NCBI RefSeq assembly: GCF_003966155.1 | Contig: NZ_RXNS01000011.1 | Coordinates: forward strand, 114,380-178,379 | DNA: 64,000 nucleotides | Direction: 5' to 3' | From: Halomonas nitroreducens | GTDB taxonomy: Bacteria > Pseudomonadota > Gammaproteobacteria > Pseudomonadales > Halomonadaceae | Shown here: piece after piece, positions 17,644 through 26,254 of the stretch | How positions within the stretch are numbered: the stretch's first letter is position 1 | Layout of the letters: each line of letters begins with the position of its first letter | The notes under the pieces: model-generated | What the model was told of the DNA's origin: nothing | Database searches by the model: none | The model's input: only the letters and a program-made list of their open reading frames with translations | Translations under genes and position numbers: made by a program

Positions 17644-18696
17644 TCAGTCCGGCATCGCCCACCGGACGGCCGACGCCGCCAGGGCCAGGTAGTCCCGGGC
17701 CAGGGGCTCCCAGGCCTCGGCATCGCGGGGATGGGGCTCCAGCAGGTGGGAAAGCGACAGCCGCGCCCGAAGGCAGGCGCGATAGGCGCGGTAGAAGGCC
17801 AGCACGCGGGGATCGGGGGCGTCCTCCAGTGCCTGGCCGACCCGCCGGAACAGCCGCTCGCCGATCCAGGCGCCTCCCAGCCGCTCGCACTCCAGCGCCA
17901 GCAGGCTCAGCTCGTCGAAGGGATCCACCAGACGCAGATTGCGGTTGAACTCCAGGCAATCGATGACCACCGGCGGCTCGACCAGGCAGACATGCTCGGG
18001 GCGCAGATCCCCATGCCCTTCCTTGATGCGGCCCTCCCGGACGCGCCGTCCCACCAGGTCCGGGGCCTCGTCCAGCAGACGATCCATACGATCCAGTACC
18101 GTCGCCACCCGGTCTCCGGGCATCGCGAAGCGGCGATCGGCCATGATCTCCCGGTTCTTCGCCTGTTCCCGGACGAAGCGGGCGACGTAGTCCTCGGCGG
18201 TCAGATCCTCGGCAGCGAGCCCGGCGTAGAAGTGCCCGAGCAGGTCGGCGAGCGCATCGATCCGCTCCGGGGCGACGTCGCCCCTGGCCAGGGCCTCGTC
18301 CAGCAGGCGATCTTCGGGCAAGCGACGCATCACCACCAGCCAGTCGACGACCCCCTCGCGACTCGACAGCGCCAGCGCCCCGCCGGCACCGCGGCCGAGG
18401 GGTTCGACCCCCAGGTAGACATCCGGCGCCAGGCGGCGGTTGAGGCGGATTTCCTCGCGGCACAGAAACTCCCGGGAGGCCAGTCGATGGCAGTCGCGGT
18501 GCCGGTACTCGACGGGCTTCTTGAGCTTGTAGACGCGCTCTCCCACCAGGAAGACGAAGGCCATGTGGGTTTCCTTGACCTCCACTTCCCCCTCGCCATC
18601 GGGGTAGGCCTGGGGCCGGGAGAGGTGCGCGACCTTGTCGCGCAGCGGCACCGCCGCCCTGCCGTTATCGGAACTCTCGTGTCTCGGCTTGGCCAT
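17644..18696 (-). CDS. Aminoglycoside-phosphotransferase-like kinase (COG2187 type)
   Basis: A 350-residue protein with a kinase-like fold. The catalytic-loop motif HGDLRPEH begins at H228 with D230 as likely base, and a DCLEF metal-binding segment with D246 follows. The N-terminal ETHMAFVFLVGERVYKLKKPV region (V50-K60 approximately) carries the nucleotide-binding lysine. Homologues are often annotated as gluconate kinase-like or fused to a P-loop kinase domain; this one has only the APH-like part. Substrate is unknown. It is convergent with the PRPP synthetase-like gene, the two stop codons being 12 bp apart. Confidence 0.8.
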   Translation of the reverse strand: MAKPRHESSDNGRAAVPLRDKVAHLSRPQAYPDGEGEVEVKETHMAFVFLVGERVYKLKKPVEYRHRDCHRLASREFLCREEIRLNRRLAPDVYLGVEPLGRGAGGALALSSREGVVDWLVVMRRLPEDRLLDEALARGDVAPERIDALADLLGHFYAGLAAEDLTAEDYVARFVREQAKNREIMADRRFAMPGDRVATVLDRMDRLLDEAPDLVGRRVREGRIKEGHGDLRPEHVCLVEPPVVIDCLEFNRNLRLVDPFDELSLLALECERLGGAWIGERLFRRVGQALEDAPDPRVLAFYRAYRACLRARLSLSHLLEPHPRDAEAWEPLARDYLALAASAVRWAMPD

Positions 18697-18724
18697 CGCG
18701 TACCTCCGGCGTGCCGGTGGCGCC

Positions 18725-19063
18725 TTACACCTTCTTGATGAACGCCGACTTCAGTTTCATTGCCCCGATGCCGTCGATCTTGCAGTCGATATCATGAACA
18801 CCGTCGACCAGGCGGATGTTCTTGACCTTGGTGCCGACCTTCACCACCGAGGAGGAGCCCTTGATCTTGAGATCCTTGATGACGGTGACGGTGTCACCAT
18901 CGGCAAGCACATTGCCGTTGGCGTCGCGAATCACTGGGGCATCGTCCTCGCCCGAGGTGGCCTCTTTGGACCATTCATGGCCGCATTCCGGGCAGACGTA
19001 CTGCAGGCCATCATCGTAGGTGAACTCGGAAGCACAGTCGGGACACGCCGGCATATCATTCAT
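18725..19063 (-). CDS. PhnA/YjdM family zinc-ribbon protein
   Basis: A 112-residue protein: a zinc ribbon at the N-terminus with C7, C10, C24 and C27, then a PhnA domain ([17 protein letters not shown], then [14 protein letters not shown]). It matches the widespread YjdM/PhnA proteins, historically tied to alkylphosphonate use but of unclear function; one homologue is a phosphonoacetate hydrolase. It is cytoplasmic and probably monocistronic. Confidence 0.93.
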   Translation of the reverse strand: MNDMPACPDCASEFTYDDGLQYVCPECGHEWSKEATSGEDDAPVIRDANGNVLADGDTVTVIKDLKIKGSSSVVKVGTKVKNIRLVDGVHDIDCKIDGIGAMKLKSAFIKKV

Positions 19064-19195
19064 GGTAGGGGACCTCGGATGGGTTGGGGAGCCGGCAAGC
19101 CTACATGGTCGGCCTCGCGGGCACCATGTCGGGCTTTCCGGCCACCGGGAGAGCTGCTACGGTGACACCGATACTCCCTTGTTCAGGAGAAGCCG

Positions 19196-19399
19196 ATGGA
19201 CACCTCCGTCAACAACGTCGTCGCCCAATCCCAGGTCATGCAGCAGGCCCAGACCGCCCAGCAGGCCCAGATGCAGATCTTCAAGGCCGCGCTGGACACC
19301 CAGCAGCAGCAGGTGACGGCCCTGGTGGAGTCGGCCTCCGTCGAGCCCCGGCTGGCCCAGGACGGCAGCCTCGGGACCCGGATCGACACCTACGCCTGA
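19196..19399 (+). CDS. YjfB-family putative motility protein
   Basis: A 67-residue protein rich in Q and A at residues 10-43 (helical, likely coiled coil), ending LGTRIDTYA. Length, composition and the V-x-x-x-LL/V-x-x-A pattern match the small YjfB family, named for a motility-linked Bacillus gene; there is no direct evidence of a flagellar role here. GGAGAAGCC stands before the ATG. Confidence 0.7.
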   Translation: MDTSVNNVVAQSQVMQQAQTAQQAQMQIFKAALDTQQQQVTALVESASVEPRLAQDGSLGTRIDTYA

Positions 19400-19705
19400 G
19401 CGCCCCTGGCGTTCTCTGCGCCGTCTTTGCGCTGTACCGCGCCCCCTACCCGATAGCGCGAGCACCAGGCTCCCCCTGCCGCCTTGCCTCGCGTCGTTCC
19501 GCCCAGTACGAGACCGTGATGCCCGGCCCCTGGCGGGCCGACCGTCCGCCCCGACAGCCTGGCGGCTCGGCGAGCATGGGGAGCACCCGGTATCGCCCCT
19601 GCCCCGATTGAGCGCCAGCGACCACGCCGCGGGCGAGTCGACGGTCGCCCGAGCGGCGATGCCACGCTATGCTCCAAGGCCGGACGCCCAACAGCAGCAG
19701 AGAGG
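19400..19705. other. 306-bp gene-free stretch
   Basis: Nothing convincing is seen here. The open frames crossing it lack ribosome sites and family features, and no strong hairpin or promoter was found. Confidence 0.5.
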
Positions 19706-20656
19706 ATGTCGATGAGATTCGCGATCATGGGAAGCGGCGGCGTAGGCGGTTACTTCGGTGCCCGCCTGGCCGAGGCCGGCGAGGCCGTCACCTTCATCGC
19801 CCGCGGCGAGCACCTGGCGGCGATCCGCCGCGACGGCCTGCGGGTCGTCAGCATCAAGGGGGATGTCACCATCGCCCCGGCCCGTGCCACCGATGACCCG
19901 GCCGAGGTCGGGGTGGTCGACGTGGTGCTGCTGGCGGTCAAGGCCTGGCAGGTGCCGACCGCCGCCGAGGTCATCCGCCCCCTGGTCGGCCCGGATACCC
20001 TGGTGCTGCCCCTGGAGAACGGCGTGGAGGCCGCCGACAGCCTGAGCGAAGTGCTCGGCGAGGCGGCGGTCCTGGACGGCCTGTGCGGCATCCTCGCCTG
20101 GCGCGAGGCACCGGGGATGATCCGCCATGCCGGCGTCGACCCCTTCGTGCGCTTCGGGACACGCCTGCCCGCGCAACGGGCCGGCGCCGAACGCCTGCTG
20201 GCCGCCTTCGACCGCACCATCGGCGTCAGCGCCGAGATGCCCGAGGACATCGAGGTGGCGGTATGGAGCAAGTTCCTGTTCATCTGTGCCATGAGCGGCA
20301 TCGGCGCCATCACCCGCGCTCCGCTGGGGGTGACCCGCCAGCTGCCGGAGACCCGCGCGCTGATCGAGCAGATCCTCGCCGAGATCGAGGCGGTGGCGCG
20401 GGCCCGCGGCGTGGCCCTGCCGGCAGATGCCGTGGAACGCGCCATGGCCTTCATCGACGCGCTGCCGGCCCAGAGCACCGCCTCCATGCAACGCGACATC
20501 ATGGAGGGGCGCCCCTCGGAGCTGGAAGCCCAGAACGGCGCCGTGGTGCGCCTGGGTCGGGCCGCCGGGGTGGCGACCCCGGTCAACGCCATGATCCATG
20601 CCGCCCTGCTGCCCCAGGAGAACTCCGCCCGCGGCGCCAAGGCCGAGACCTGGTAG
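19706..20656 (+). CDS. 2-dehydropantoate 2-reductase (ketopantoate reductase family)
   Basis: A 316-residue ApbA/PanE protein. The NADPH-binding GSGGVGGYFGARLA is at about 9-22, the catalytic lysine is expected in VLLAVKAWQ (K78 region), and the C-terminal helical domain contains the KFLFICAMSGIGAITR block (about 191-206). It reduces ketopantoate to pantoate for coenzyme A synthesis if it is the true PanE; the family also includes paralogues acting on other 2-keto acids, and nothing nearby concerns pantothenate. AGAGAGGATG precedes the ATG. Confidence 0.87.
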   Translation: MSMRFAIMGSGGVGGYFGARLAEAGEAVTFIARGEHLAAIRRDGLRVVSIKGDVTIAPARATDDPAEVGVVDVVLLAVKAWQVPTAAEVIRPLVGPDTLVLPLENGVEAADSLSEVLGEAAVLDGLCGILAWREAPGMIRHAGVDPFVRFGTRLPAQRAGAERLLAAFDRTIGVSAEMPEDIEVAVWSKFLFICAMSGIGAITRAPLGVTRQLPETRALIEQILAEIEAVARARGVALPADAVERAMAFIDALPAQSTASMQRDIMEGRPSELEAQNGAVVRLGRAAGVATPVNAMIHAALLPQENSARGAKAETW

Positions 20657-20741
20657 GCAGCGCCGACGGCGGGTAGCCGGCGCCCCGGCAACGGTCCGGA
20701 GCATTGCGGACCTTCCGCCCCGCGACGCGCCGCGGGGCCGG

Positions 20742-21872
20742 TCAGCTGCCGCGCTCGCCCTTCCCCTGCCAGTCCAGTACCAGTCGTTGCCGCTTGTCGA
20801 GCCGGACCCGGCTCCCCAGGGGGCGGCTTTCCCGGTCGAGCACCCGGCACAGCCAGCGCGTCGCCTCCTCGTCGGCCCGCTCGAGGCGGAAGCGACGCAG
20901 CCGCATGGGCACCATGGTCAGCGATAGCAGCCGGCCATCGGCCTGGCACAGCACGGGGAAATACAGCAGCACCAGCTCTCCCCGGTAGCTCTCGAAGCCG
21001 CCGATGCCCTCGTAGTCGTTGATCAGGTCGCCGCAGCCGTAGAGGATCAGCTTGCCCTGGTGGACCTCGATGCCCAGGGGATGGTGGGAGGAATGCCCCC
21101 AGACCAGGTCCACGCCGGCGTCGTCGATCAGCCGCTGGGCGAAGGCCCGGTGCTGGGACGGCAGCGCATAGCCCCAGTTGCCGCCCCAGTGCAGGGAAAC
21201 GATGGCCAGCTCTCCCGGGGGACGTCGCCGGATGCGGCGGGCGACCTCGCGAACGCCGGCATCGCCCGGACGGCGCAGCAGGTGGACCCCGGGGCGCGAG
21301 GAGGTGGCCTCCCAGCGCTGCGGCACGCCGCTACTCGGCAGGCCCAGGGCCAGCAGGCGCACCCGCCCGCCTGGCGTCGACAGGCCCAGCGGCGCCGTGG
21401 CCTCGTCGCGCTCCCGCCCGGCCCCGACATGCGCCAGGCCCGCCGCCTCCAGGGCCTCGAGGGTCTCCAGCAGGCCGGCCGCTCCCCAGTCCAGCACATG
21501 GTTGTTGGCCAGTGTACAGGCATCCACGCCCGCCGCCGTCAGTACGGGCAGGTTATCGGGGTGCATGCGGTAGTGGATGCCCTTGGGCTCGGCGGCCTCG
21601 CTGGTAGTGACCGCGGTCTCCAGGTTGATCAAGCGCAGGTCCGGGGCCTGCTCGGCCACTTCCGCCAGGGCATCGCCCCACACATAGGCGAAGTCGACCG
21701 GATAGGGGATAGGCCCATTGGCCGCCTCGGCCAGGCGGACATAGCCCCGGGCCGAGTCCATGCCGCCCTCGTACAGTCGCGGATCCCCGGGGTGGGGCAG
21801 GATCTGGTCGATGCCGCGCCCGGTCATCACATCACCGGTCAGCCACAGGCAGAGGTCGGACGAGGTGGCCAT
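20742..21872 (-). CDS. CapA-family metallophosphatase-like protein
   Basis: A 376-residue CapA/PgsA-fold protein with the family metal-site motifs: LTGDVMTGRGID (about 11-22), NLETAVT (about 79-85), LANNHVLDWG (about 117-126), and SLHWGGNWGY with HSSHHPLGIEVHQGKLILYGCGDLINDY-type sequence (WGHSSHHPLG at about 268-277). CapA proteins are linked to poly-gamma-glutamate capsule or surface polymer handling, but many act as stand-alone phosphoesterases. No signal peptide is seen, so it may be cytoplasmic. The ATG at 21872 has AGGAG 8 nt upstream; it follows a deaminase gene by 11 bp and is likely in the same operon. Confidence 0.85.
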   Translation of the reverse strand: MATSSDLCLWLTGDVMTGRGIDQILPHPGDPRLYEGGMDSARGYVRLAEAANGPIPYPVDFAYVWGDALAEVAEQAPDLRLINLETAVTTSEAAEPKGIHYRMHPDNLPVLTAAGVDACTLANNHVLDWGAAGLLETLEALEAAGLAHVGAGRERDEATAPLGLSTPGGRVRLLALGLPSSGVPQRWEATSSRPGVHLLRRPGDAGVREVARRIRRRPPGELAIVSLHWGGNWGYALPSQHRAFAQRLIDDAGVDLVWGHSSHHPLGIEVHQGKLILYGCGDLINDYEGIGGFESYRGELVLLYFPVLCQADGRLLSLTMVPMRLRRFRLERADEEATRWLCRVLDRESRPLGSRVRLDKRQRLVLDWQGKGERGS

Positions 21873-21883
21873 CCCTGCGTCTC

Positions 21884-22321
21884 CTACTCGCCGATATCCT
21901 CGTGCCACAGCTCGGGAGCGTCGGCGATGAAGCGCTCCATCAGGGCGATGCACTCCGGATCCTGCAGCACCTCGACCTCGACGCCGCGCTCCCGCAGCAG
22001 GGCCTCCTCGCCCAGGAAGGTGCGATTCTCGCCGATCACCACCCGCGGGATGCCGTAGAGCAGGATGGCGCCGGTGCACATGGCACAGGGGGAGAGGGTG
22101 GTGTAGAGGGTCGCGTCGCGATAGATCGCCCCCGGCTGCCGGCCGGCGTTATCCAGGGCATCCATCTCGCCGTGCAGTACCGCACTGCCCAGTTGCACGC
22201 GGCGATTGTGGCCACTGCCGAGGATCACCCCCTGGTGCACCAGGACCGCACCGATGGGGATGCCCCCCTCCGCAAGGCTGTCGCGCGCCTCCTTCAGGGC
22301 GGCCTTCATGAAGTGTTCCAT
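21884..22321 (-). CDS. Nucleoside/cytosine deaminase-like protein
   Basis: A 145-residue zinc deaminase: H50-x-E52 and P78-C-A-M-C82 form the catalytic zinc site. The length and spacing match fungal-type cytosine deaminase more than the tRNA adenosine deaminase TadA, and the LWHEDIGE C-terminus is characteristic of that branch. It would convert cytosine to uracil or act on a related base. It is upstream gene of a two-gene operon with capA, and is divergent to the alanine/glycine symporter. Confidence 0.85.
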   Translation of the reverse strand: MEHFMKAALKEARDSLAEGGIPIGAVLVHQGVILGSGHNRRVQLGSAVLHGEMDALDNAGRQPGAIYRDATLYTTLSPCAMCTGAILLYGIPRVVIGENRTFLGEEALLRERGVEVEVLQDPECIALMERFIADAPELWHEDIGE

Positions 22322-22544
22322 GTCACGCCTCTCCGTTGCGTTGGCCTGGGCTCAGCCTACGCCGGCCGCCCCCGGGTCGACCAGCCCCAAGCGACGCCCG
22401 CCACGCGCCTGGCCTCCAGCCAAAGCCCAATAGACAGAAATAAAATCAAGTGAAACGCAAACTTTCCAGCATTCCTTGCCATTTATTCTCATTCATGAAG
22501 AATGACGCCCCGAATTCATCGAGAAAACGGGCAAAATCAAGATC

Positions 22545-24008
22545 ATGGACGTCTCCCTCCCCACCCTCTTCACGGACCTCGTGGCCGCCGGCAACGGCCT
22601 GGTCTGGGGCAGCCTGCTGGTCTACCTGCTGATCGGCGCCGGCCTCTACTTCACCGTGATGACCCGCGGCATCCAGTTCCGCTACTTCGGCCACATGTTC
22701 ACGCTGCTGCGCCACTCCCGCGAGGCCGACGGCGGCATCTCCTCCTTCCAGGCCCTGTCCACCAGCCTTGCGGCCCGGGTCGGCACCGGCAACCTGGCCG
22801 GGGTGGCGGTAGCGATCTTCTTCGGCGGCCCCGGCGCCATCTTCTGGATGTGGATGACCGCCCTGGTCGGCATGGCCACCAGCTTCGTCGAGTCCACCCT
22901 CGCCCAGGCCTTCAAGGTCGACCATGGCGACAAGACCTTCCGGGGCGGCCCGGCCCGCTACATCGAACGGGGCCTCGGCCTGCGCTGGCTGGCCGTGGCC
23001 TTCTCGGTGTGCCTGATCATCGCCTTCGGGCTGGCCTTCAACAGCGTGCAGGCCAACTCCATCGCCCAGGCCATGCAGGAGGCCTTTGCCCTGCCCACCT
23101 GGAGCGTCGGCCTGGGGCTGGTGGTCGTGGTGACTCCGATCATCTTCGGCGGCCTGAAGTCGATCGCCCGGGTCGCCGAGCTGGTCGTGCCGCTGATGGC
23201 CATCCTCTACCTGCTGCTGGCCATCGTGGTGGTCGCCCTCAATGCCGCGGAGCTGCCGGCGGCGCTGATGACCATCATCAAGAGCGCCTTCGGCCTCGAG
23301 CAGGCCGCCGGCGGAGCGGTGGGCTATGCCGTGTCCCAGGCCATCATGAACGGCATCAAGCGTGGGCTGTTCTCCAACGAGGCCGGCATGGGCTCGGCCC
23401 CCAACGCGGCGGCGACCGCCTCCACCCATCCCAATCACCCGGCCGCCCAGGGCTTTATCCAGATGCTCGGGGTCTTCCTCGACACCCTGGTGATCTGTAC
23501 CGCCACCGCGGCCATCATCATCATGGCGGGCCCGGAGTTGCTGGCCAGCGACGAGGCCAACGGCATCCAGCTCACCCAGATCGCCCTGTCCCAGCAGGTC
23601 GGCGACTGGGGCGGCAAGTTCATCGCCGTGGCGATCCTGCTGTTCGCCTTCACCTCGGTGATCGCCAACTACTCCTACGGTGAGTCGAACATCGAGTACC
23701 TGGCCGGCCCCCGGCGTGCCGCCACCGCCATCCTGATCTACCGCCTGGCGGTGCTGGCCATGGTGATGATCGGCGCAGTGGCCAGCCTCAAGCCGATCTG
23801 GAGCTTCGCCGACCTGTCGATGGGTATGATGGCGCTGATCAACCTGGTGGCCATCCTGCTGCTCTCGCCGGTGGCCTTCGCGCTGTTCCGCGACTATGAG
23901 CGCCAGCTCAGGGCCGGTCAGGAACCCAGCTTCGACCCCGACCGCTTCCCGAGGCTGGCCGGCCGGGTGGACCCCAAGGCCTGGCCGCGGGGCGGCGACC
24001 GCCGCTGA
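22545..24008 (+). CDS. Alanine/glycine:cation symporter family protein (AGCS)
   Basis: A 487-residue membrane protein of about 11 helices. The AGCS signature ARVGTGNLAGVAVAIFFGGPG lies at about 78-98 (quoted in part: RVGTGNLAGVA), and GLFSNEAGMGSAPNAAA at about 279-295 is also diagnostic. It imports small neutral amino acids with sodium, a typical trait of halophiles. The ribosome site upstream of the ATG is weak (CAAGATC). A Fur-box-like sequence near 22484-22500 lies 45-60 bp upstream, with uncertain meaning. Confidence 0.94.
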   Translation: MDVSLPTLFTDLVAAGNGLVWGSLLVYLLIGAGLYFTVMTRGIQFRYFGHMFTLLRHSREADGGISSFQALSTSLAARVGTGNLAGVAVAIFFGGPGAIFWMWMTALVGMATSFVESTLAQAFKVDHGDKTFRGGPARYIERGLGLRWLAVAFSVCLIIAFGLAFNSVQANSIAQAMQEAFALPTWSVGLGLVVVVTPIIFGGLKSIARVAELVVPLMAILYLLLAIVVVALNAAELPAALMTIIKSAFGLEQAAGGAVGYAVSQAIMNGIKRGLFSNEAGMGSAPNAAATASTHPNHPAAQGFIQMLGVFLDTLVICTATAAIIIMAGPELLASDEANGIQLTQIALSQQVGDWGGKFIAVAILLFAFTSVIANYSYGESNIEYLAGPRRAATAILIYRLAVLAMVMIGAVASLKPIWSFADLSMGMMALINLVAILLLSPVAFALFRDYERQLRAGQEPSFDPDRFPRLAGRVDPKAWPRGGDRR

Positions 24009-24064
24009 GGCGGGCTCGCACAACGCCACGGCGCCGGCCGTGGCGTTGGCGCCCCGGGCGCGGC

Positions 24065-24823
24065 TCAGAGCGCCACGCCGAACCAGGCCTGGGCCAGGTA
24101 GCCGGTCAAGAATGCCAGGCCGGCCGCCGCGCCCCCCATCAGCAGCGTGCGCAGCCCCGACTGCCACACCGGCCGCTGGTAGACCAGGCTCTTGAGCATG
24201 CCGATCAGCAGGAACATCAAGGCGGCGATCGCCAGGCTGGCCAGGAAGCGATGCCAGGGCGCGATGCCGGGTAGCGCATAGGGCACCAGCGGCATCGCGC
24301 CCACCACCAGGAAGGCCAGGAAGGTCACCAGCGCCGAGCGCCACGGGCTCAGCGCGATGCGTTGCAGGCCATGCTCCTCGGTGAGCATGGTCTCCACCCA
24401 CACCTCCCGGTCGCGGCTGATGGTCTCCACCACCCGCTGCAGCACCTCCCCCTCGAAGCCCTTGCGGGCATAGATCTGGCGGATCTCCTCCCGCTCGCCC
24501 TCGGGCACCAGGTCGATATGCTCGTGCTCGCGCTCCCGGGCGCGCTCCACGCCCTCGCGCTGTGCCTGGACCGCCTCGTAGTTGCTGATCGCCATGCTGA
24601 AGCCGTCAGCCAGCAAGTTGGCGAAGCCCAGCACCAGCGCCACCCGGGCCGAGAACCCCGCGCCAAAGGCCCCCGAGACTACCGCGAAGGTGGTCACGCA
24701 GCCATCGATGGCCCCGAGGATGGCATCCGGCGTGCTCTGGGCACGGGACGGCGCTTCGAGACGACGGCGGATCGCCTCGGGATCGTGGTGTTCCCTCAGC
24801 GCCTGCTGCTTGCTGCGCTTCAT
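24065..24823 (-). CDS. VIT1/CCC1 family transporter
   Basis: A 252-residue protein of the vacuolar iron transporter family. Helix 1 contains DAILGAIDGCVTTFAVVSG (about 33-51), and a long charged cytoplasmic segment rich in E, R and H (about 88-160, REREHEHIDLVPEGEREE) corresponds to the metal-binding domain, before three more helices. It would export ferrous iron or manganese. The ATG at 24823 has GGAGG nearby upstream. It is convergent with the AGCS gene. Confidence 0.9.
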   Translation of the reverse strand: MKRSKQQALREHHDPEAIRRRLEAPSRAQSTPDAILGAIDGCVTTFAVVSGAFGAGFSARVALVLGFANLLADGFSMAISNYEAVQAQREGVERAREREHEHIDLVPEGEREEIRQIYARKGFEGEVLQRVVETISRDREVWVETMLTEEHGLQRIALSPWRSALVTFLAFLVVGAMPLVPYALPGIAPWHRFLASLAIAALMFLLIGMLKSLVYQRPVWQSGLRTLLMGGAAAGLAFLTGYLAQAWFGVAL

Positions 24824-24908
24824 GCTGCCTCCTCGGCGACACGGGCTCCGGCCCCTTGTTGAAGGGTCGTCAGGGGCGGGCCGCCTGTCCAGGCGGCCGA
24901 CAGCGGCG

Positions 24909-25136
24909 TCATTCCTCCTGCGACGCCCACCACTCGGCATAGGAGGAGTGCCGCGGGTGCTTGCCGCTCTCGTCCGGGGGGCCGTCGCCCAGGGCCGTCC
25001 TGACCGCCCGGCGAGCACGCATCAGCTCGCGGCCCCGAGCGCGACGCTCGTCCTCGTCGAGGCGCGGATCGGTCTTGCGCCACAGCCGGTCCCGGGCGAC
25101 GAAATAGCGGCCGTCCGGCGTCTCGGGATGACGCAT
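24909..25136 (-). CDS. Conserved small basic protein of unknown function
   Basis: A 75-residue protein starting MRHPETPDGRYFVARDRLWR. It is rich in R, D and E and predicted to be mostly helical after an N-terminal beta-like segment; the PDGRYFVxRxRLWR opening and an ELMRARRAV helix are shared by short uncharacterised proteins in many proteobacteria, as far as I recall. The start at 25136 is preferred to one six codons upstream because it matches that opening. Function is unknown. Confidence 0.65.
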   Translation of the reverse strand: MRHPETPDGRYFVARDRLWRKTDPRLDEDERRARGRELMRARRAVRTALGDGPPDESGKHPRHSSYAEWWASQEE

Positions 25137-25246
25137 GGTGAGGTCTGCTGGCAACGCCTTGCTTACCCAAGCATACGCCCTTCCTCAGCGACTCGATGGA
25201 CCAGCAGGGCTCGACCATGAAGAGTGCGACGCTATCTACCGAGCGA

Positions 25247-25675
25247 TCACACCTGGCCCAGGGAGGCGAGCGCGCCGTTCCCGCCCTGGCTCGCCGCCCG
25301 CCAGACGATGTAGAGACAGGCGGCCATGCCCGTCGCATAGACGCCGGAGCGCCACCAGGCGAGATTGGCCGCATAGAGCAACGGATGCAGCAGGCGGCAG
25401 GCCAGGAACAGCCAGGCCGCCCCGTCGAGGCCGGCAAGGTCCAGCCCGCTGCCGATGGCGATGACGCACACGGCGGCAAACACGGCCAGCGACTCCCAGG
25501 CGTTGGCCTGGGCGGCATTCACCCGGGCACCCACGCCCGTAAGGCGCGCCTGCTGGCCCCGCGGATGGTGGTTGTCGAGACGCCCGAACTGGCGCACCCG
25601 ATACAGCGCCCCGACCCAGGCCAGCAGGATCGGCAGCAGCGAGACGACGAAGAGGACATAGAGGATGAGGGGCAT
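25247..25675 (-). CDS. MAPEG-family membrane protein
   Basis: A 142-residue protein with four hydrophobic helices, matching the size and layout of bacterial MAPEG (eicosanoid/glutathione metabolism) proteins. The RLTGVGARVNAAQANAWESLAVF segment (about 46-68) contains the family N-A-x-x-N-x-x-E motif. The ATG at 25675 follows AAGGAAGC. Physiological role in bacteria is generally unknown; a glutathione-dependent detoxification role is possible. Confidence 0.88.
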   Translation of the reverse strand: MPLILYVLFVVSLLPILLAWVGALYRVRQFGRLDNHHPRGQQARLTGVGARVNAAQANAWESLAVFAAVCVIAIGSGLDLAGLDGAAWLFLACRLLHPLLYAANLAWWRSGVYATGMAACLYIVWRAASQGGNGALASLGQV

Positions 25676-25764
25676 GCTTCCTTCCCTAGATGAGGTCATA
25701 CGCGAGCGGGGCGAGGCACCGGCACTCTCCCGGCGGCACGGGCCTGGCCGGAGCCGGTCTTGCC

Positions 25765-26133
25765 TCAGTCGAGCCGGCCTTGCCGGGCCAGGCGACGCCG
25801 CACCCAGTGGCGATAACCCCAGGCCAGCAGGGGCTTGAGGCCCGGCAGGCCGATCACCCAGGCCAGGGGCCTGAGCACGGGCACGCGGCGCATCAGCAGG
25901 ATATAGGCATCCAGGCCATTACACAGCCGACCGCGCTCGTCCTCGACATACAGGGAGCGCAGGGCATCGCGCGGGTCGATGCCTCGCTCACGCAGCCGAG
26001 CCGCGTGGCGCGTGACATCGATCCATGCCACTCCCGGGGCCCCGCCGGCCAGCCGCTCGTAGCGGCGCCGCTCGCGCCGGCAGATAGGACAGGCGGCGTC
26101 GTAGTAGACCTTCACGGTGGCTTGGTCGGTCAT
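25765..26133 (-). CDS. Thiol-disulfide oxidoreductase-like DCC family protein (DUF393)
   Basis: A 122-residue protein carrying the DCC motif D12-A-A-C15-P-I-C18 after a short beta strand (VKVYYD), as in the YuxK/DUF393 family. The rest contains RYERLAG, a WIDV segment and a basic C-terminus. It has no signal peptide. The thioredoxin-like activity suggested by the family name is not established. It stands alone on the minus strand. Confidence 0.88.
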   Translation of the reverse strand: MTDQATVKVYYDAACPICRRERRRYERLAGGAPGVAWIDVTRHAARLRERGIDPRDALRSLYVEDERGRLCNGLDAYILLMRRVPVLRPLAWVIGLPGLKPLLAWGYRHWVRRRLARQGRLD

Positions 26134-26254
26134 GCGCTCCTCGCGAGACGGGGTTGGGAGGGGTCCTGGGGGCAGATGGCCTGGCGATCTCGCGCCCCTT
26201 TCCGCTCGGCCGCGGGGGGGGGACACCCAGGGCGTCTCCCCCGGACCGGATGGC